From Flavobacteriales bacterium (lineage in GTDB: Bacteria > Bacteroidota > Bacteroidia > Flavobacteriales > Flavobacteriaceae), in assembly GCA_024641135.1 (NCBI GenBank), contig JAHEDS010000009.1:1-51222 (forward strand): 51,222 nucleotides of DNA. Direction: 5' to 3'. Both the position numbers and the translations under genes were made by a program. This document shows positions 32,699 to 41,968 of the stretch, in pieces. How positions within the stretch are numbered: position 1 is the first letter of the stretch; every line of letters begins with the position of its first letter. The notes under the pieces are model-generated. The model searched no databases, was not told the origin of the DNA, and worked only from the letters and a program-made list of their open reading frames with translations.

Positions 32699-33484
32699 AT
32701 GACCATTTTAGATAACATAGTAATTGATAAGCGAATTGAAGTTGATTTAAGGAAATCATTAATTCCAATAAATCAATTAGAAGCGTCCGTTTTATTCCAC
32801 AGAAAGACAATTTCTTTAGCAGATAAATTAAAACAAAGTCATACAGGTATTATTGCTGAACATAAAAGGCGCTCTCCTTCCAAATCGGTAATTAACCAAG
32901 AATTAAATGTTTTTGATGTAGCTAAAGGATATGAAGAAGCGGGGGTTTGTGGCATGTCTGTATTAACCGATGGCAAGTATTTTGGTGGCTCATTAGATGA
33001 TTTATTAATAGCCAGAGCAAGCTGTAATTTACCTTTATTACGTAAAGAATTTATTATTGATGAATATCAGATTATTGAAGCTAAAGCAAACGGAGCTGAC
33101 GTTATTTTATTAATTGCTGCTATTTTAAGTAAGCAAGAGATTAAACAATTTTCAGAATTAGCTAAAAGCCTGTCTCTCGATGTTTTACTAGAAGTTCATA
33201 ATGAAGAGGAATTGCATAAATCACTTATGCCAAGTTTAGACATGTTGGGCGTCAATAACAGAAACTTAAAAACCTTTGAGGTGAGTTTAGAAATAAGTAA
33301 AAATTTAAGTAGCCTTATTCCAAACGATTTCGTTAAAGTTTCTGAAAGTGGCATTAGCAGTACGCATGCGATTAAGGAACTACAACCATATGGATATCAG
33401 GGATTTCTTATTGGTGAAAACTTCATGAAAACAAATAACGCTGGACTTAGTGCTAAACAATTTATTAAAGATTTGATGGAATGA
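32699..33484 (+). CDS. trpC: Indole-3-glycerol phosphate synthase
   Basis: 261 residues, TIM barrel, closing the ring of CdRP to indoleglycerol phosphate. Motifs EHKRRSPSK (catalytic Lys), DGKYFGGS, LLRKEFI and SESGIS are visible. It is a separate gene, not fused to trpF. It starts 1 nt after trpD, and its TGA overlaps the trpF ATG. Confidence 0.96.
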   Translation: MTILDNIVIDKRIEVDLRKSLIPINQLEASVLFHRKTISLADKLKQSHTGIIAEHKRRSPSKSVINQELNVFDVAKGYEEAGVCGMSVLTDGKYFGGSLDDLLIARASCNLPLLRKEFIIDEYQIIEAKANGADVILLIAAILSKQEIKQFSELAKSLSLDVLLEVHNEEELHKSLMPSLDMLGVNNRNLKTFEVSLEISKNLSSLIPNDFVKVSESGISSTHAIKELQPYGYQGFLIGENFMKTNNAGLSAKQFIKDLME

Positions 33485-34095
33485 AATTAAAAGTTTGCGG
33501 CATGAAATATCAAGATAACATTAAAGCTGTTGCAGCATTGCAACCAGATTATCTTGGATTTATATTTCATGAAAAATCTGCAAGATATTTTAAAGGCGAC
33601 TTGCCTGCAATTCCATCAACAATAAAAAAAGTGGGCGTATTTGTTGATGCTGATTTAAAAGAAGTAATTAAACTAATAAAAACTCATAAATTACAAATAG
33701 TACAACTTCATGGGAGTGAATCGCCCGAATACTGCAAAAATCTGAAATCACAAGGCGTTGAAATCATAAAGGTTTTTTCTATAAAAGACCAATTTGATTT
33801 TGATAACTTAAAACCTTATGAATCGGTTTGTGACTTTTATTTATTTGATACCAAAGGAAAATTACCAGGCGGTAATGGATATACTTTTGATTGGACCGTT
33901 TTAAAAAACTATACATCAAGTAAACCTTATTTTTTAAGCGGAGGTATCGGTTTGCAAGAATTAGAAAATATTAAAGCCTTTTTAAATAAAAAAGAATCAA
34001 AACTTTGCCATGCCATTGATGTCAATAGTCAATTTGAGACAGCGCCAGGATTAAAAAATATAGAAAAATTAAAAGAATTTAAATCCCAATTATGA
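33481..34095 (+). CDS. trpF: Phosphoribosylanthranilate isomerase
   Basis: 204 residues, TIM barrel. Starts KLKVCGMK (the catalytic Cys), GVFVD, QLHGSE, DTKGKLPGGNG and FLSGGIG are the family motifs. ATGA overlaps join it to trpC upstream and trpB downstream, so translation is probably coupled. Confidence 0.96.
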   Translation: MKLKVCGMKYQDNIKAVAALQPDYLGFIFHEKSARYFKGDLPAIPSTIKKVGVFVDADLKEVIKLIKTHKLQIVQLHGSESPEYCKNLKSQGVEIIKVFSIKDQFDFDNLKPYESVCDFYLFDTKGKLPGGNGYTFDWTVLKNYTSSKPYFLSGGIGLQELENIKAFLNKKESKLCHAIDVNSQFETAPGLKNIEKLKEFKSQL

Positions 34096-35273
34096 GCTAT
34101 AATGTAAACGAAAAAGGATACTATGGGGAATTTGGTGGGGCTTACATCCCTGAAATGCTATATCCTAATGTAGAAGAATTACGCCAAAACTATCTTAAAA
34201 TAATGGCAGAACCTTCCTTTAAGAAAGAGTTTGACCAACTTTTAAAAGATTATGTTGGAAGACCATCGCCTCTCTATTTTGCAAAACGCCTTTCAGAAAA
34301 ATATAAGACCAATATATATCTAAAACGTGAGGACCTCAACCATACAGGAGCCCATAAAATAAACAATACTATTGGTCAGATATTAATGGCAAAACGATTG
34401 GGTAAAAACCGAATTATTGCAGAAACTGGAGCTGGACAACATGGTGTTGCCACCGCTACTGTTTGTGCACTAATGGGATTGGAATGTATTGTTTACATGG
34501 GTGAAATTGATATTGCCAGACAAGCTCCAAACGTTGCTAGAATGAAAATGTTGGGTGCCACAGTAGTTCCGGCATTATCAGGAAGTAAAACCTTGAAAGA
34601 TGCTACCAATGAAGCTATTCGCGATTGGATTAACAACCCAGTAGACACCCATTATATCATTGGATCAGCCATTGGACCACACCCCTATCCAGACATGGTT
34701 ACCAGATTTCAATCTATCATTTCTGAAGAAATTAAATGGCAACTAAAGGAACATATTGGTAAAGAAAACCCGGATTATGTTGTGGCGTGTATAGGAGGTG
34801 GTAGTAATGCCGCTGGAACCTATTATCATTTCCTTGATAATGTAAATGTGAATATTATTGCCGTTGAAGCAGCGGGGTTAGGAATTGATTCCGGTGAAAG
34901 CGCAGCAACTTCTGTCTTAGGAAAAGAAGGTATTATTCATGGATGTAAAACACTGTTGATGCAAACAAAAGATGGGCAAATTACAGAGCCATACTCTATT
35001 TCAGCAGGATTGGATTATCCTGGTGTTGGACCTATGCATGCACATTTATCTATAACGGGACGTGCAGAATTTATGTCTATTACAGACAATGATGCTATGA
35101 AAGCTGGTTTAGAATTATGTCAGTTAGAAGGCATCATTCCAGCCATTGAGACAGCACATGCACTTGCTATTTTCGAACATAAAAAATTCAAAAAAGAAGA
35201 TGTCGTTGTAGTCAGTTTATCAGGTCGTGGGGATAAAGATTTAAACACGTATATAGATTATTTTAAATTATAA
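34092..35273 (+). CDS. trpB: Tryptophan synthase beta chain
   Basis: 393 residues, PLP enzyme joining indole and serine. PLP lysine in HTGAHKINN, AETGAGQHGVA, and the phosphate-binding loop GGGSNAAG are intact. Its length fits the TrpB1 type that pairs with TrpA, encoded next. Confidence 0.97.
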   Translation: MSYNVNEKGYYGEFGGAYIPEMLYPNVEELRQNYLKIMAEPSFKKEFDQLLKDYVGRPSPLYFAKRLSEKYKTNIYLKREDLNHTGAHKINNTIGQILMAKRLGKNRIIAETGAGQHGVATATVCALMGLECIVYMGEIDIARQAPNVARMKMLGATVVPALSGSKTLKDATNEAIRDWINNPVDTHYIIGSAIGPHPYPDMVTRFQSIISEEIKWQLKEHIGKENPDYVVACIGGGSNAAGTYYHFLDNVNVNIIAVEAAGLGIDSGESAATSVLGKEGIIHGCKTLLMQTKDGQITEPYSISAGLDYPGVGPMHAHLSITGRAEFMSITDNDAMKAGLELCQLEGIIPAIETAHALAIFEHKKFKKEDVVVVSLSGRGDKDLNTYIDYFKL

Positions 35274-35284
35274 TTTAGTTTTCA

Positions 35285-36046
35285 ATGAACAGAATTCAAC
35301 AAAAATTACAGGAGAATAAAAAATTACTTTCTATATATTTTACAGCAGGATATCCCAGTCTAAACGATACCACAACAATTATTCAAGATTTAGAAAAAAG
35401 TGGTGTAGACATGATTGAAATTGGTTTACCCTTTAGTGACCCACTAGCAGATGGACCTACTATTCAAGCCAGTTCTACGCAGGCTCTTAAAAATGGTATG
35501 ACAACGGAAATACTTTTTAATCAATTAAAAGATATCAGAAAATCGGTTCAGCTTCCTCTAATTATTATGGGTTATTTTAATCCCATATTGCAATATGGTG
35601 TTGAAGGCTTCTGTAAAAAATGTAAAGAACTTGGTATTGACGGTTTAATAATCCCAGATTTACCAGTTGACGTTTACAATGAGCAATACAAATCCATCTT
35701 TGAAAATTACGGATTAATCAATGTGTTTTTAATAACACCACAAACTTCAACCGAGCGTATTAAATTTATAGATTCTATTTCAAATGGTTTTATTTATATG
35801 GTAAGTAGCTCAAGTGTTACCGGAAGTCAATCAGGTTTTGGAGACAACCAAAAACACTATTTTAAGCGTATATCTGATATGGATTTAACAAACCCTCAAA
35901 TTGTTGGTTTTGGAATTAATAATAATGCTACTTTTAATGAAGCCACTCAATATGCGAAAGGTGCTATTATTGGAAGTGCATTTATTAAATACATCACTGA
36001 TAATTCTATAAAAGATCTGAGTAGATTTGTTAAATCAATTCGTTAA
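35285..36046 (+). CDS. trpA: Tryptophan synthase alpha chain
   Basis: 253 residues, cleaving indoleglycerol phosphate. Catalytic Glu in MIEIGLPFSDPLADGP and Asp in the same block are intact, and YMVSSSSVTG is present. Last biosynthetic gene of the operon; gap of 11 nt to trpB. No clear terminator follows, so read-through into the next gene is possible. Confidence 0.96.
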   Translation: MNRIQQKLQENKKLLSIYFTAGYPSLNDTTTIIQDLEKSGVDMIEIGLPFSDPLADGPTIQASSTQALKNGMTTEILFNQLKDIRKSVQLPLIIMGYFNPILQYGVEGFCKKCKELGIDGLIIPDLPVDVYNEQYKSIFENYGLINVFLITPQTSTERIKFIDSISNGFIYMVSSSSVTGSQSGFGDNQKHYFKRISDMDLTNPQIVGFGINNNATFNEATQYAKGAIIGSAFIKYITDNSIKDLSRFVKSIR

Positions 36047-36076
36047 TTATTTTAATTCTATTTAAAGTGTTTTTTT

Positions 36077-36808
36077 ATGAAAAACAATCTTAATGCCATT
36101 GTATTTGCAATTTCTATTGTTGCTGCCTCCATTATTTTTGGACATGCGGTAATCAACAGAAATAAAAAGGCCGGAACCATCTCAGTTACTGGGCTTGGAG
36201 AAGCTAACTTTACTTCAGACCTTATTGTATGGGAAGCAAGATTTTCGCAGGTTAATAAGGATTTGAAACAAGCCTACGCTGATTTAAAAAATGATAAGGA
36301 AGCTATTTATGATTATTTTAAATCTAAAGGACTTAATGATAGCTTAATCGTTTTTAGTGCCGTTGAAACGCAACAAAACAATAAACAAAACTATTCCTCA
36401 GACGGGAAATATTTAGGTCAAGAATTCACTGGATATACTTTGAGTCAAACCGTACAAATAAACTCAAATGAAGTTGAAAAGGTCGAAAAAATTTCAAGAG
36501 AAGTTACCGAATTACTAAATAAAGGTATTCAATTATATTCTATGGCGCCAAGATATTATTATACTAAACTGGAAGATTTGAAAATTGAAATGGTTTCTAG
36601 AGCAACTGAAAATGCGCTTCTACGTGCAAAAAGTATTTCTGAAAATTCTGGTGCTAAATTAGGTGAACTTTCTTTGGCACAAATGGGAATTTTTCAAATA
36701 ACTGGTCAAAATTCAAATGAAGACTATTCTTGGGGCGGTGCATATAATACTTCTTCAAAAGAGAAAACCGCTTCTATTACAATGAAACTTACATATCTTA
36801 TAAAATAA
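36077..36808 (+). CDS. SIMPL-domain (DUF541) protein
   Basis: 243 residues with one N-terminal membrane helix (about 8-25) and a SIMPL domain (ISVTGLGEA, IQLYSMAPRYYYTKLEDLK, ATENALLRAKSISENSGAKLG). SIMPL proteins are periplasmic or membrane-anchored with no known catalytic activity. It begins 30 nt after trpA on the same strand. Confidence 0.85.
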   Translation: MKNNLNAIVFAISIVAASIIFGHAVINRNKKAGTISVTGLGEANFTSDLIVWEARFSQVNKDLKQAYADLKNDKEAIYDYFKSKGLNDSLIVFSAVETQQNNKQNYSSDGKYLGQEFTGYTLSQTVQINSNEVEKVEKISREVTELLNKGIQLYSMAPRYYYTKLEDLKIEMVSRATENALLRAKSISENSGAKLGELSLAQMGIFQITGQNSNEDYSWGGAYNTSSKEKTASITMKLTYLIK

Positions 36809-36913
36809 ATTATAAAATATGTACTTTCGCAATCTATTTTTATAAACTGTAAAGCATTTTCTAACTAATTGCTTTTCAATAAGAAAATAGCAAAAAATAA
36901 TTAAAGTCTACCT

Positions 36914-38434
36914 ATGAAAGATATTGAGAATATTGAGTTAACCTATTTAAATTTAAAGGACTATCAGGAATTGAAACAGGCCATGATTGCTTCATATACA
37001 ACCATGCCGGATTCTATTTGGAAAGAAGAACAGATTAGAACGCTCATTCATAAATTCCCAGAAGGACAAGCTGTTATAAAGGTAAATAATCAAATAGCAG
37101 GTTGCGCATTAAGTATTATAGTAGATTACGACAAGTTCGATCATAATCACACTTACGAGCAAATTACTGGCAACTATACTTTTAGCACCCACACTAATGA
37201 TGGCGATATTATCTATGGAATTGATGTGTTTATCAAACCGGAATTTAGAGGATTACGCTTAGGTAGAAGGCTGTATGATTATAGAAAAGATTTATGTGAA
37301 CGTTTAAATTTAAAGGGCTTAGCTTTTGGTGGCAGAATTCCTAATTACCACAAATATGCAGACACTTTAAGTCCAAAAGAATATATTGACAAAGTTAGAC
37401 GTAAAGAAATACATGACCCGGTATTAAATTTTCAAATTTCAAACGATTTTCATCCTGCTCGTATATTAACGAACTATCTTGAAGGAGATGCCTCTTCACA
37501 TGAATATGCTGTATTACTTGAATGGGACAATATTTATTATGAAAAACAAAATAAAAAAGCAACAGCTATAAAAAAAATAGTTCGTTTAGGCTTGGTTCAA
37601 TGGCAAATGCGCCCTTATAAAAGTTTAGACGATGTTATGGAGCAAGCTGAGTTTTTTATTGATTCTGTTTCTGGATATAGAAGTGATTTTGCATTATTTC
37701 CTGAATTTTTTAATGCGCCATTAATGGCAGAAAACAACCACTTATCTACACCTGAAGCCATTAGGGAGCTGGCAAAACACACAGCCGAAATAGTACAACG
37801 CTTTTCAAAATTAGCCATTTCTTATAACATTAATATTATAACAGGAAGTATGCCTGAAATGGTAGACGGTAAGCTGCATAATGCAGGTTATTTATGTAGA
37901 CGTGATGGAACGATGGAACGATATGAAAAACTACATGTTACACCAGATGAAGCCAAAGTTTGGGGAATGATTGGAGGAAATGAATTAAAGGCATTTGATA
38001 CTGATTGTGGAAAAATAGGTATTTTAATTTGTTATGATTCTGAGTTTCCTGAATTAAGTCGAATTTTAGCTGATGAAGGAATGGATATATTGTTCGTACC
38101 ATTTTTAACAGATACCCAAAATGGTTTCTCACGTGTTCGCCACTGTGCACAAGCCAGAGCTATTGAAAACGAATGTTACGTAGCAATTGCCGGCAGTGTA
38201 GGTAATTTACCCAAAGTACAAAATATGGATATCCAGTTTGCACAATCCATGGTGTTTACACCTTGTGATTTTGCCTTTCCTACAAATGGGGTTAAAGCCG
38301 AAGCGACACAAAACTCTGAAATGATTTTAATTGCCGATGTAGATATTGACCTTCTTAGAGAACTCAACCAGTTTGGTAGTGTCAGAAACTTAAAGGACAG
38401 GCGTTTAGATCTTTACGAATTAAAGAAAAAGTAA
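36914..38434 (+). CDS. GNAT acetyltransferase fused to carbon-nitrogen hydrolase
   Basis: 506 residues. An N-terminal GNAT domain (about 5-170) with the acyl-CoA loop FRGLRLGRRLYDYR is followed by a nitrilase-superfamily domain (about 222-500). The catalytic triad is Glu264 (FPEFF), Lys339 (YEKLH) and Cys373 (LICYDSEFPE), all present. Such fusions could acetylate and hydrolyse related amine or amide substrates; the actual substrate is unknown. It is upstream of an uncharacterised gene with almost no gap. Confidence 0.87.
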   Translation: MKDIENIELTYLNLKDYQELKQAMIASYTTMPDSIWKEEQIRTLIHKFPEGQAVIKVNNQIAGCALSIIVDYDKFDHNHTYEQITGNYTFSTHTNDGDIIYGIDVFIKPEFRGLRLGRRLYDYRKDLCERLNLKGLAFGGRIPNYHKYADTLSPKEYIDKVRRKEIHDPVLNFQISNDFHPARILTNYLEGDASSHEYAVLLEWDNIYYEKQNKKATAIKKIVRLGLVQWQMRPYKSLDDVMEQAEFFIDSVSGYRSDFALFPEFFNAPLMAENNHLSTPEAIRELAKHTAEIVQRFSKLAISYNINIITGSMPEMVDGKLHNAGYLCRRDGTMERYEKLHVTPDEAKVWGMIGGNELKAFDTDCGKIGILICYDSEFPELSRILADEGMDILFVPFLTDTQNGFSRVRHCAQARAIENECYVAIAGSVGNLPKVQNMDIQFAQSMVFTPCDFAFPTNGVKAEATQNSEMILIADVDIDLLRELNQFGSVRNLKDRRLDLYELKKK

Positions 38435-38438
38435 AATT

Positions 38439-39113
38439 GTGAAATACCACCTCATAATTAATAATATAAAATCGGTGTCTGAGCTTTCTAATGCATGGAC
38501 ACTAGAAGATTATATACAATTACTGGAAAGGTTTGGGTTTGAGGACGCTCAAAATTCGAAACCTGAAGAGGTTTTAGAATTACTTTTTATGGCTATTTCA
38601 GATTTTGAGCCTGAAGAAGCCGCTGCTATTGTTTTAGAATACAAGCTATCAAAAAAATTAAATTCTAATCAAATTGAACAGATTTCAAATGAAATGCTTG
38701 AAGATAAAATCTCTGAAGAATATGCAGACATTTCATTGCATCACCAGTTATTTAATATTAATCAACTTCTGTATAAAGCTTTTAATGGTACCTTTCCTAA
38801 TGCCAAGGCCACGATAATTGAATTTGAAATTGAACAGCTTGATAAAAACAAAAAAGAAATAACAAAAGAAGTGGTATTAAAATGTTTTAACACCACATTA
38901 TCTGGGAATAATGTAATAAAAAGGTTATTCGCTGAGCAAATTGCAGGAAAAAAAGAATTTAAGGAGGCCGAAAGTATTGCCTGGCAATTAAACCATCTAA
39001 GTAATACTACTTTTAATTTAATAACTTCTGATTACTGGATTAGTAAGAATGAATTTTTAGATGCAGAATTTGATGCCAGCATTACTGAATTTGAAGCCGA
39101 AGAAAACGATTAA
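38439..39113 (+). CDS. Conserved hypothetical protein, GTG start
   Basis: 224 residues from GTG 38439. Acidic, helical, with repeated Glu-Glu pairs (EPEEAAAIV) and an acidic tail (FEAEEND). No domain recognised. It begins 4 nt after the GNAT-nitrilase gene, so the two are translated together, and a functional link is likely. Confidence 0.7.
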   Translation: MKYHLIINNIKSVSELSNAWTLEDYIQLLERFGFEDAQNSKPEEVLELLFMAISDFEPEEAAAIVLEYKLSKKLNSNQIEQISNEMLEDKISEEYADISLHHQLFNINQLLYKAFNGTFPNAKATIIEFEIEQLDKNKKEITKEVVLKCFNTTLSGNNVIKRLFAEQIAGKKEFKEAESIAWQLNHLSNTTFNLITSDYWISKNEFLDAEFDASITEFEAEEND

Positions 39114-39133
39114 TTTTTTAAACAAGATAAACT

Positions 39134-39358
39134 GTGTCTGCCTTTAATAATTGGAAACTTATTTTATTACTTTGCCTAACATTAGGCTTAGCTCCTTACA
39201 TTCCTGAACCTCATTTTTTAGGGAAATTACGCTGGGTTACTGGAGGTGCACATGGTATGCAACTGATGGATTGGTTCGATTTGCTTCTTCATGGGTTTCC
39301 ATTTATTCTTTTAATTAGGATTATTTTTATAAAAATCGTTAAAAAAAATGCCTCTTAA
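39134..39358 (+). CDS. Small membrane protein, GTG start
   Basis: 74 residues from GTG 39134 with two hydrophobic segments (about 8-24 and 46-67) and PEPHFLGKL, GGAHGMQ and DWFDLLLHG between them. The repeated pattern is of a conserved small inner-membrane protein, function unknown. Its end overlaps the trmL start by 11 nt. Confidence 0.65.
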   Translation: MSAFNNWKLILLLCLTLGLAPYIPEPHFLGKLRWVTGGAHGMQLMDWFDLLLHGFPFILLIRIIFIKIVKKNAS

Positions 39359-39800
39359 CATTGTTCTTATTGAACCAGAAATACCCAACAACACTGGGAA
39401 TATTGGAAGGCTTGCATTAGCAACAGGGTCAAAATTACATTTGGTTAAACCTTTGGGCTTTGAAATAAATGACACAAGACTAAAACGCGCCGGATTAGAT
39501 TACTGGCAATATCTGGACATAGTTTATTATGATAACATCGAAGATTTTTTCAAAATAAACAACAAAGAAAATTTAGTGTTTTTATCAAGTCACGGCCAAA
39601 ATACTCATTGGAATATTCCTTATGAAGACAACATGTTTCTTGTTTTTGGTAAAGAATCGGTAGGGTTACCAAAGCATATTTTAAATACCCATTCTAAAGA
39701 TTTATATAAAATCCCAATATATAATAAAAATGTAAGAAGTCTTAACCTGGCAAATGCTGTCGGTATTGTAGTTTATGAAGGTTTAAAATATTTAAAATAA
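39348..39800 (+). CDS. trmL: tRNA (cytidine/uridine-34-2'-O)-methyltransferase
   Basis: 150 residues of the SPOUT (SpoU) family. PEIPNNTGNIGRL, DYWQYLD, FGKESVGLP and the knot-forming RSLNLANAVGIVVYE are characteristic of TrmL, which 2'-O-methylates the wobble nucleotide of tRNA-Leu. Standalone small form, overlapping the preceding membrane-protein gene. It converges on argS with only 11 nt between the stop codons. Confidence 0.9.
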   Translation: MPLNIVLIEPEIPNNTGNIGRLALATGSKLHLVKPLGFEINDTRLKRAGLDYWQYLDIVYYDNIEDFFKINNKENLVFLSSHGQNTHWNIPYEDNMFLVFGKESVGLPKHILNTHSKDLYKIPIYNKNVRSLNLANAVGIVVYEGLKYLK

Positions 39801-39811
39801 ATACCTCTTTT

Positions 39812-41590
39812 TTACATCCGTTCTGGCACATCAATCCCTAATAACCTAAACGCATTTTTTATAGTTAAGGCCACCTTTTTTGAAAGCTGAACCCTAAATA
39901 TTTTTTCATTTAAATGGTCCGCTCCTAAAATAGATACATTCTGATAAAAAGAATTGAATTCCTTAACCAAATCATAAGTATAATTTGCAATTAATGCCGG
40001 ACTATGAGTGTCGGCTGCATTTTGAATAACCTCCGGAAATAATTGTAATTGTTTCAATAGTTCCTTTTCCTTTTCATGTAAAACGACATCGTTTAGCACC
40101 ACTGAATAATCAAAATCAGCTTTACGAATAATAGACTGTATTCGTGCATAGGTATATTGAATAAAAGGCCCTGTATTACCTTGGAAATCTATCGATTCTT
40201 TAGGATCGAAAAGAATTCGTTTTTTAGGATCTACTTTTAATATAAAATATTTCAAAGCCCCAAGACCTATCGTTTTATAAAGATCTTGTTTTTCTTCTTC
40301 AGAATACCCTTCTAGTTTACCGAGTTCTTCAGAAATATCACTTGCGGTAGAGGCCATTTCATCAATTAAATCATCGGCATCAACTACCGTTCCCTCTCTA
40401 CTCTTCATTTTACCAGATGGTAAATCAACCATACCATAACTTAAATGATACAAATTTTCAGCCCACTCAAAACCTAATTTCTTCAAAATTAAAAACAAAA
40501 CTTTAAAATGATAGTCTTGCTCATTTCCAACGGTATAAACCATCCCTCCTACATCTGGAAAATCTTTAATTCGTTGTATTGCCGTCCCAATGTCCTGAGT
40601 CATATAAACTGCGGTACCATCTGAACGCTGTACAATTTTTTTATCTAATCCATCTTCTGTTAAATCACACCAAACAGAACCATCTTCTTCTTTAATAAAA
40701 ACACCAGATTTTAACCCTTCTGCAACAAATTCTTTTCCTAACAAATACGTATTACTCTCATAATAAAGGGTATCAAAATCTACTCCTAAATTTTTATAAG
40801 TAATATTAAAACCATCATATACCCATTGATTCATCATTTTCCAAAGCGCCACCGTTTCTTTATCGCCAGCCTCCCATTTTAAAAGCATATTTTGAGCTTC
40901 TAATAATATTGGGGCTTGCTTTTTTGCATCGTCTTCAGAATTTCCGTCCTGAATTAATTTTGCGACTTCTTTTTTATATTCTTGATCAAATTTTACATAA
41001 TAATTTCCAACTAACTTATCTCCTTTTAATCCCGTATTTTCAGGTGTTTCATTATTCCCATAACGTTTCCATGCTAACATACTTTTACAAATATGAATCC
41101 CTCTATCATTAATAATTTGGGTTTTATATACTTTTTTACCCGAAGCCTTTAAAATTTCAGCAACACTATATCCTAATAAATTATTTCGAATATGACCTAA
41201 ATGTAATGGCTTATTGGTGTTTGGAGAAGAATACTCAACCATTATAGCTTTTGCCTCTCCGCCATCATTCACATAACCATAATATTCAACTACATTGATC
41301 TCATTAAAAAACTGAACATAAAAAGCATCATTAATTTCAATATTTAAAAACCCCTTAACAACATTAAAGGCTTTTACTTCTTTTACATTATTTACCAAAT
41401 AATTTCCAATATCAGTACCTATTTGTACAGGGTTTCCTTTAACAAAGCGAAGCATTGGAAAAATAACTACTGTAATATCACCAGGAAATTCTTTTCTGGT
41501 CGCTTGAAACTCAATAGCATCTAATGAAATATTGTAAGTCGTTTTTACTGCTTGTTTAATCTGAATTGATAAAGTCTCTTGAAGGCTCAT
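39812..41590 (-). CDS. argS: Arginyl-tRNA synthetase
   Basis: 592 residues. Class I synthetase with the HIGH-type motif HLGHIRNN in NTNKPLHLGH, KMKSREGTV as KMSKS-type motif, and a C-terminal anticodon-binding DALR domain. ArgS charges tRNA-Arg. Its promoter has a perfect -7 box. Confidence 0.96.
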   Translation of the reverse strand: MSLQETLSIQIKQAVKTTYNISLDAIEFQATRKEFPGDITVVIFPMLRFVKGNPVQIGTDIGNYLVNNVKEVKAFNVVKGFLNIEINDAFYVQFFNEINVVEYYGYVNDGGEAKAIMVEYSSPNTNKPLHLGHIRNNLLGYSVAEILKASGKKVYKTQIINDRGIHICKSMLAWKRYGNNETPENTGLKGDKLVGNYYVKFDQEYKKEVAKLIQDGNSEDDAKKQAPILLEAQNMLLKWEAGDKETVALWKMMNQWVYDGFNITYKNLGVDFDTLYYESNTYLLGKEFVAEGLKSGVFIKEEDGSVWCDLTEDGLDKKIVQRSDGTAVYMTQDIGTAIQRIKDFPDVGGMVYTVGNEQDYHFKVLFLILKKLGFEWAENLYHLSYGMVDLPSGKMKSREGTVVDADDLIDEMASTASDISEELGKLEGYSEEEKQDLYKTIGLGALKYFILKVDPKKRILFDPKESIDFQGNTGPFIQYTYARIQSIIRKADFDYSVVLNDVVLHEKEKELLKQLQLFPEVIQNAADTHSPALIANYTYDLVKEFNSFYQNVSILGADHLNEKIFRVQLSKKVALTIKNAFRLLGIDVPERM

Positions 41591-41968
41591 TAACTGTTGC
41601 TTTTTAAGGAAACAAAGATAAAACTTTTATTAAAGTTTAGTTGTAAAAAAATATTTATTAAAAAACTCAAAACATCAACATCTCAATAATTTATTATCTC
41701 ATTACACATACCGTTTTTCCGAGTTTTTTGCCTTTCAACTATTCGTCGATTTTTTATAAAAATACCCATGTCATTTAATCTAATTTATTGGTATTAAAAC
41801 GCAGAAATTAGATTTTTAAAAGGCTTTTTGCAACATTTGTTAACGTAAATGCTATTAATGTCTTTGGTATTTGGGACGAATAAAATAAAATACAACTATA
41901 TAACGTAGTCTTAATTCCCTCAACAAGAAACATTATATGATTATTGACAGTTGTATATTAAATATTGT
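41591..41968. other. 378-bp intergenic region with argS promoter
   Basis: On the minus strand TATCTTTG (41620-41613) is a perfect -7 element 23 nt ahead of argS. A 7-bp-arm palindrome AAACTTT/AAAGTTT at 41621-41638 sits directly upstream of that box. The rest is AT-rich. No clear promoter for the plus-strand kinase was found. Confidence 0.55.
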
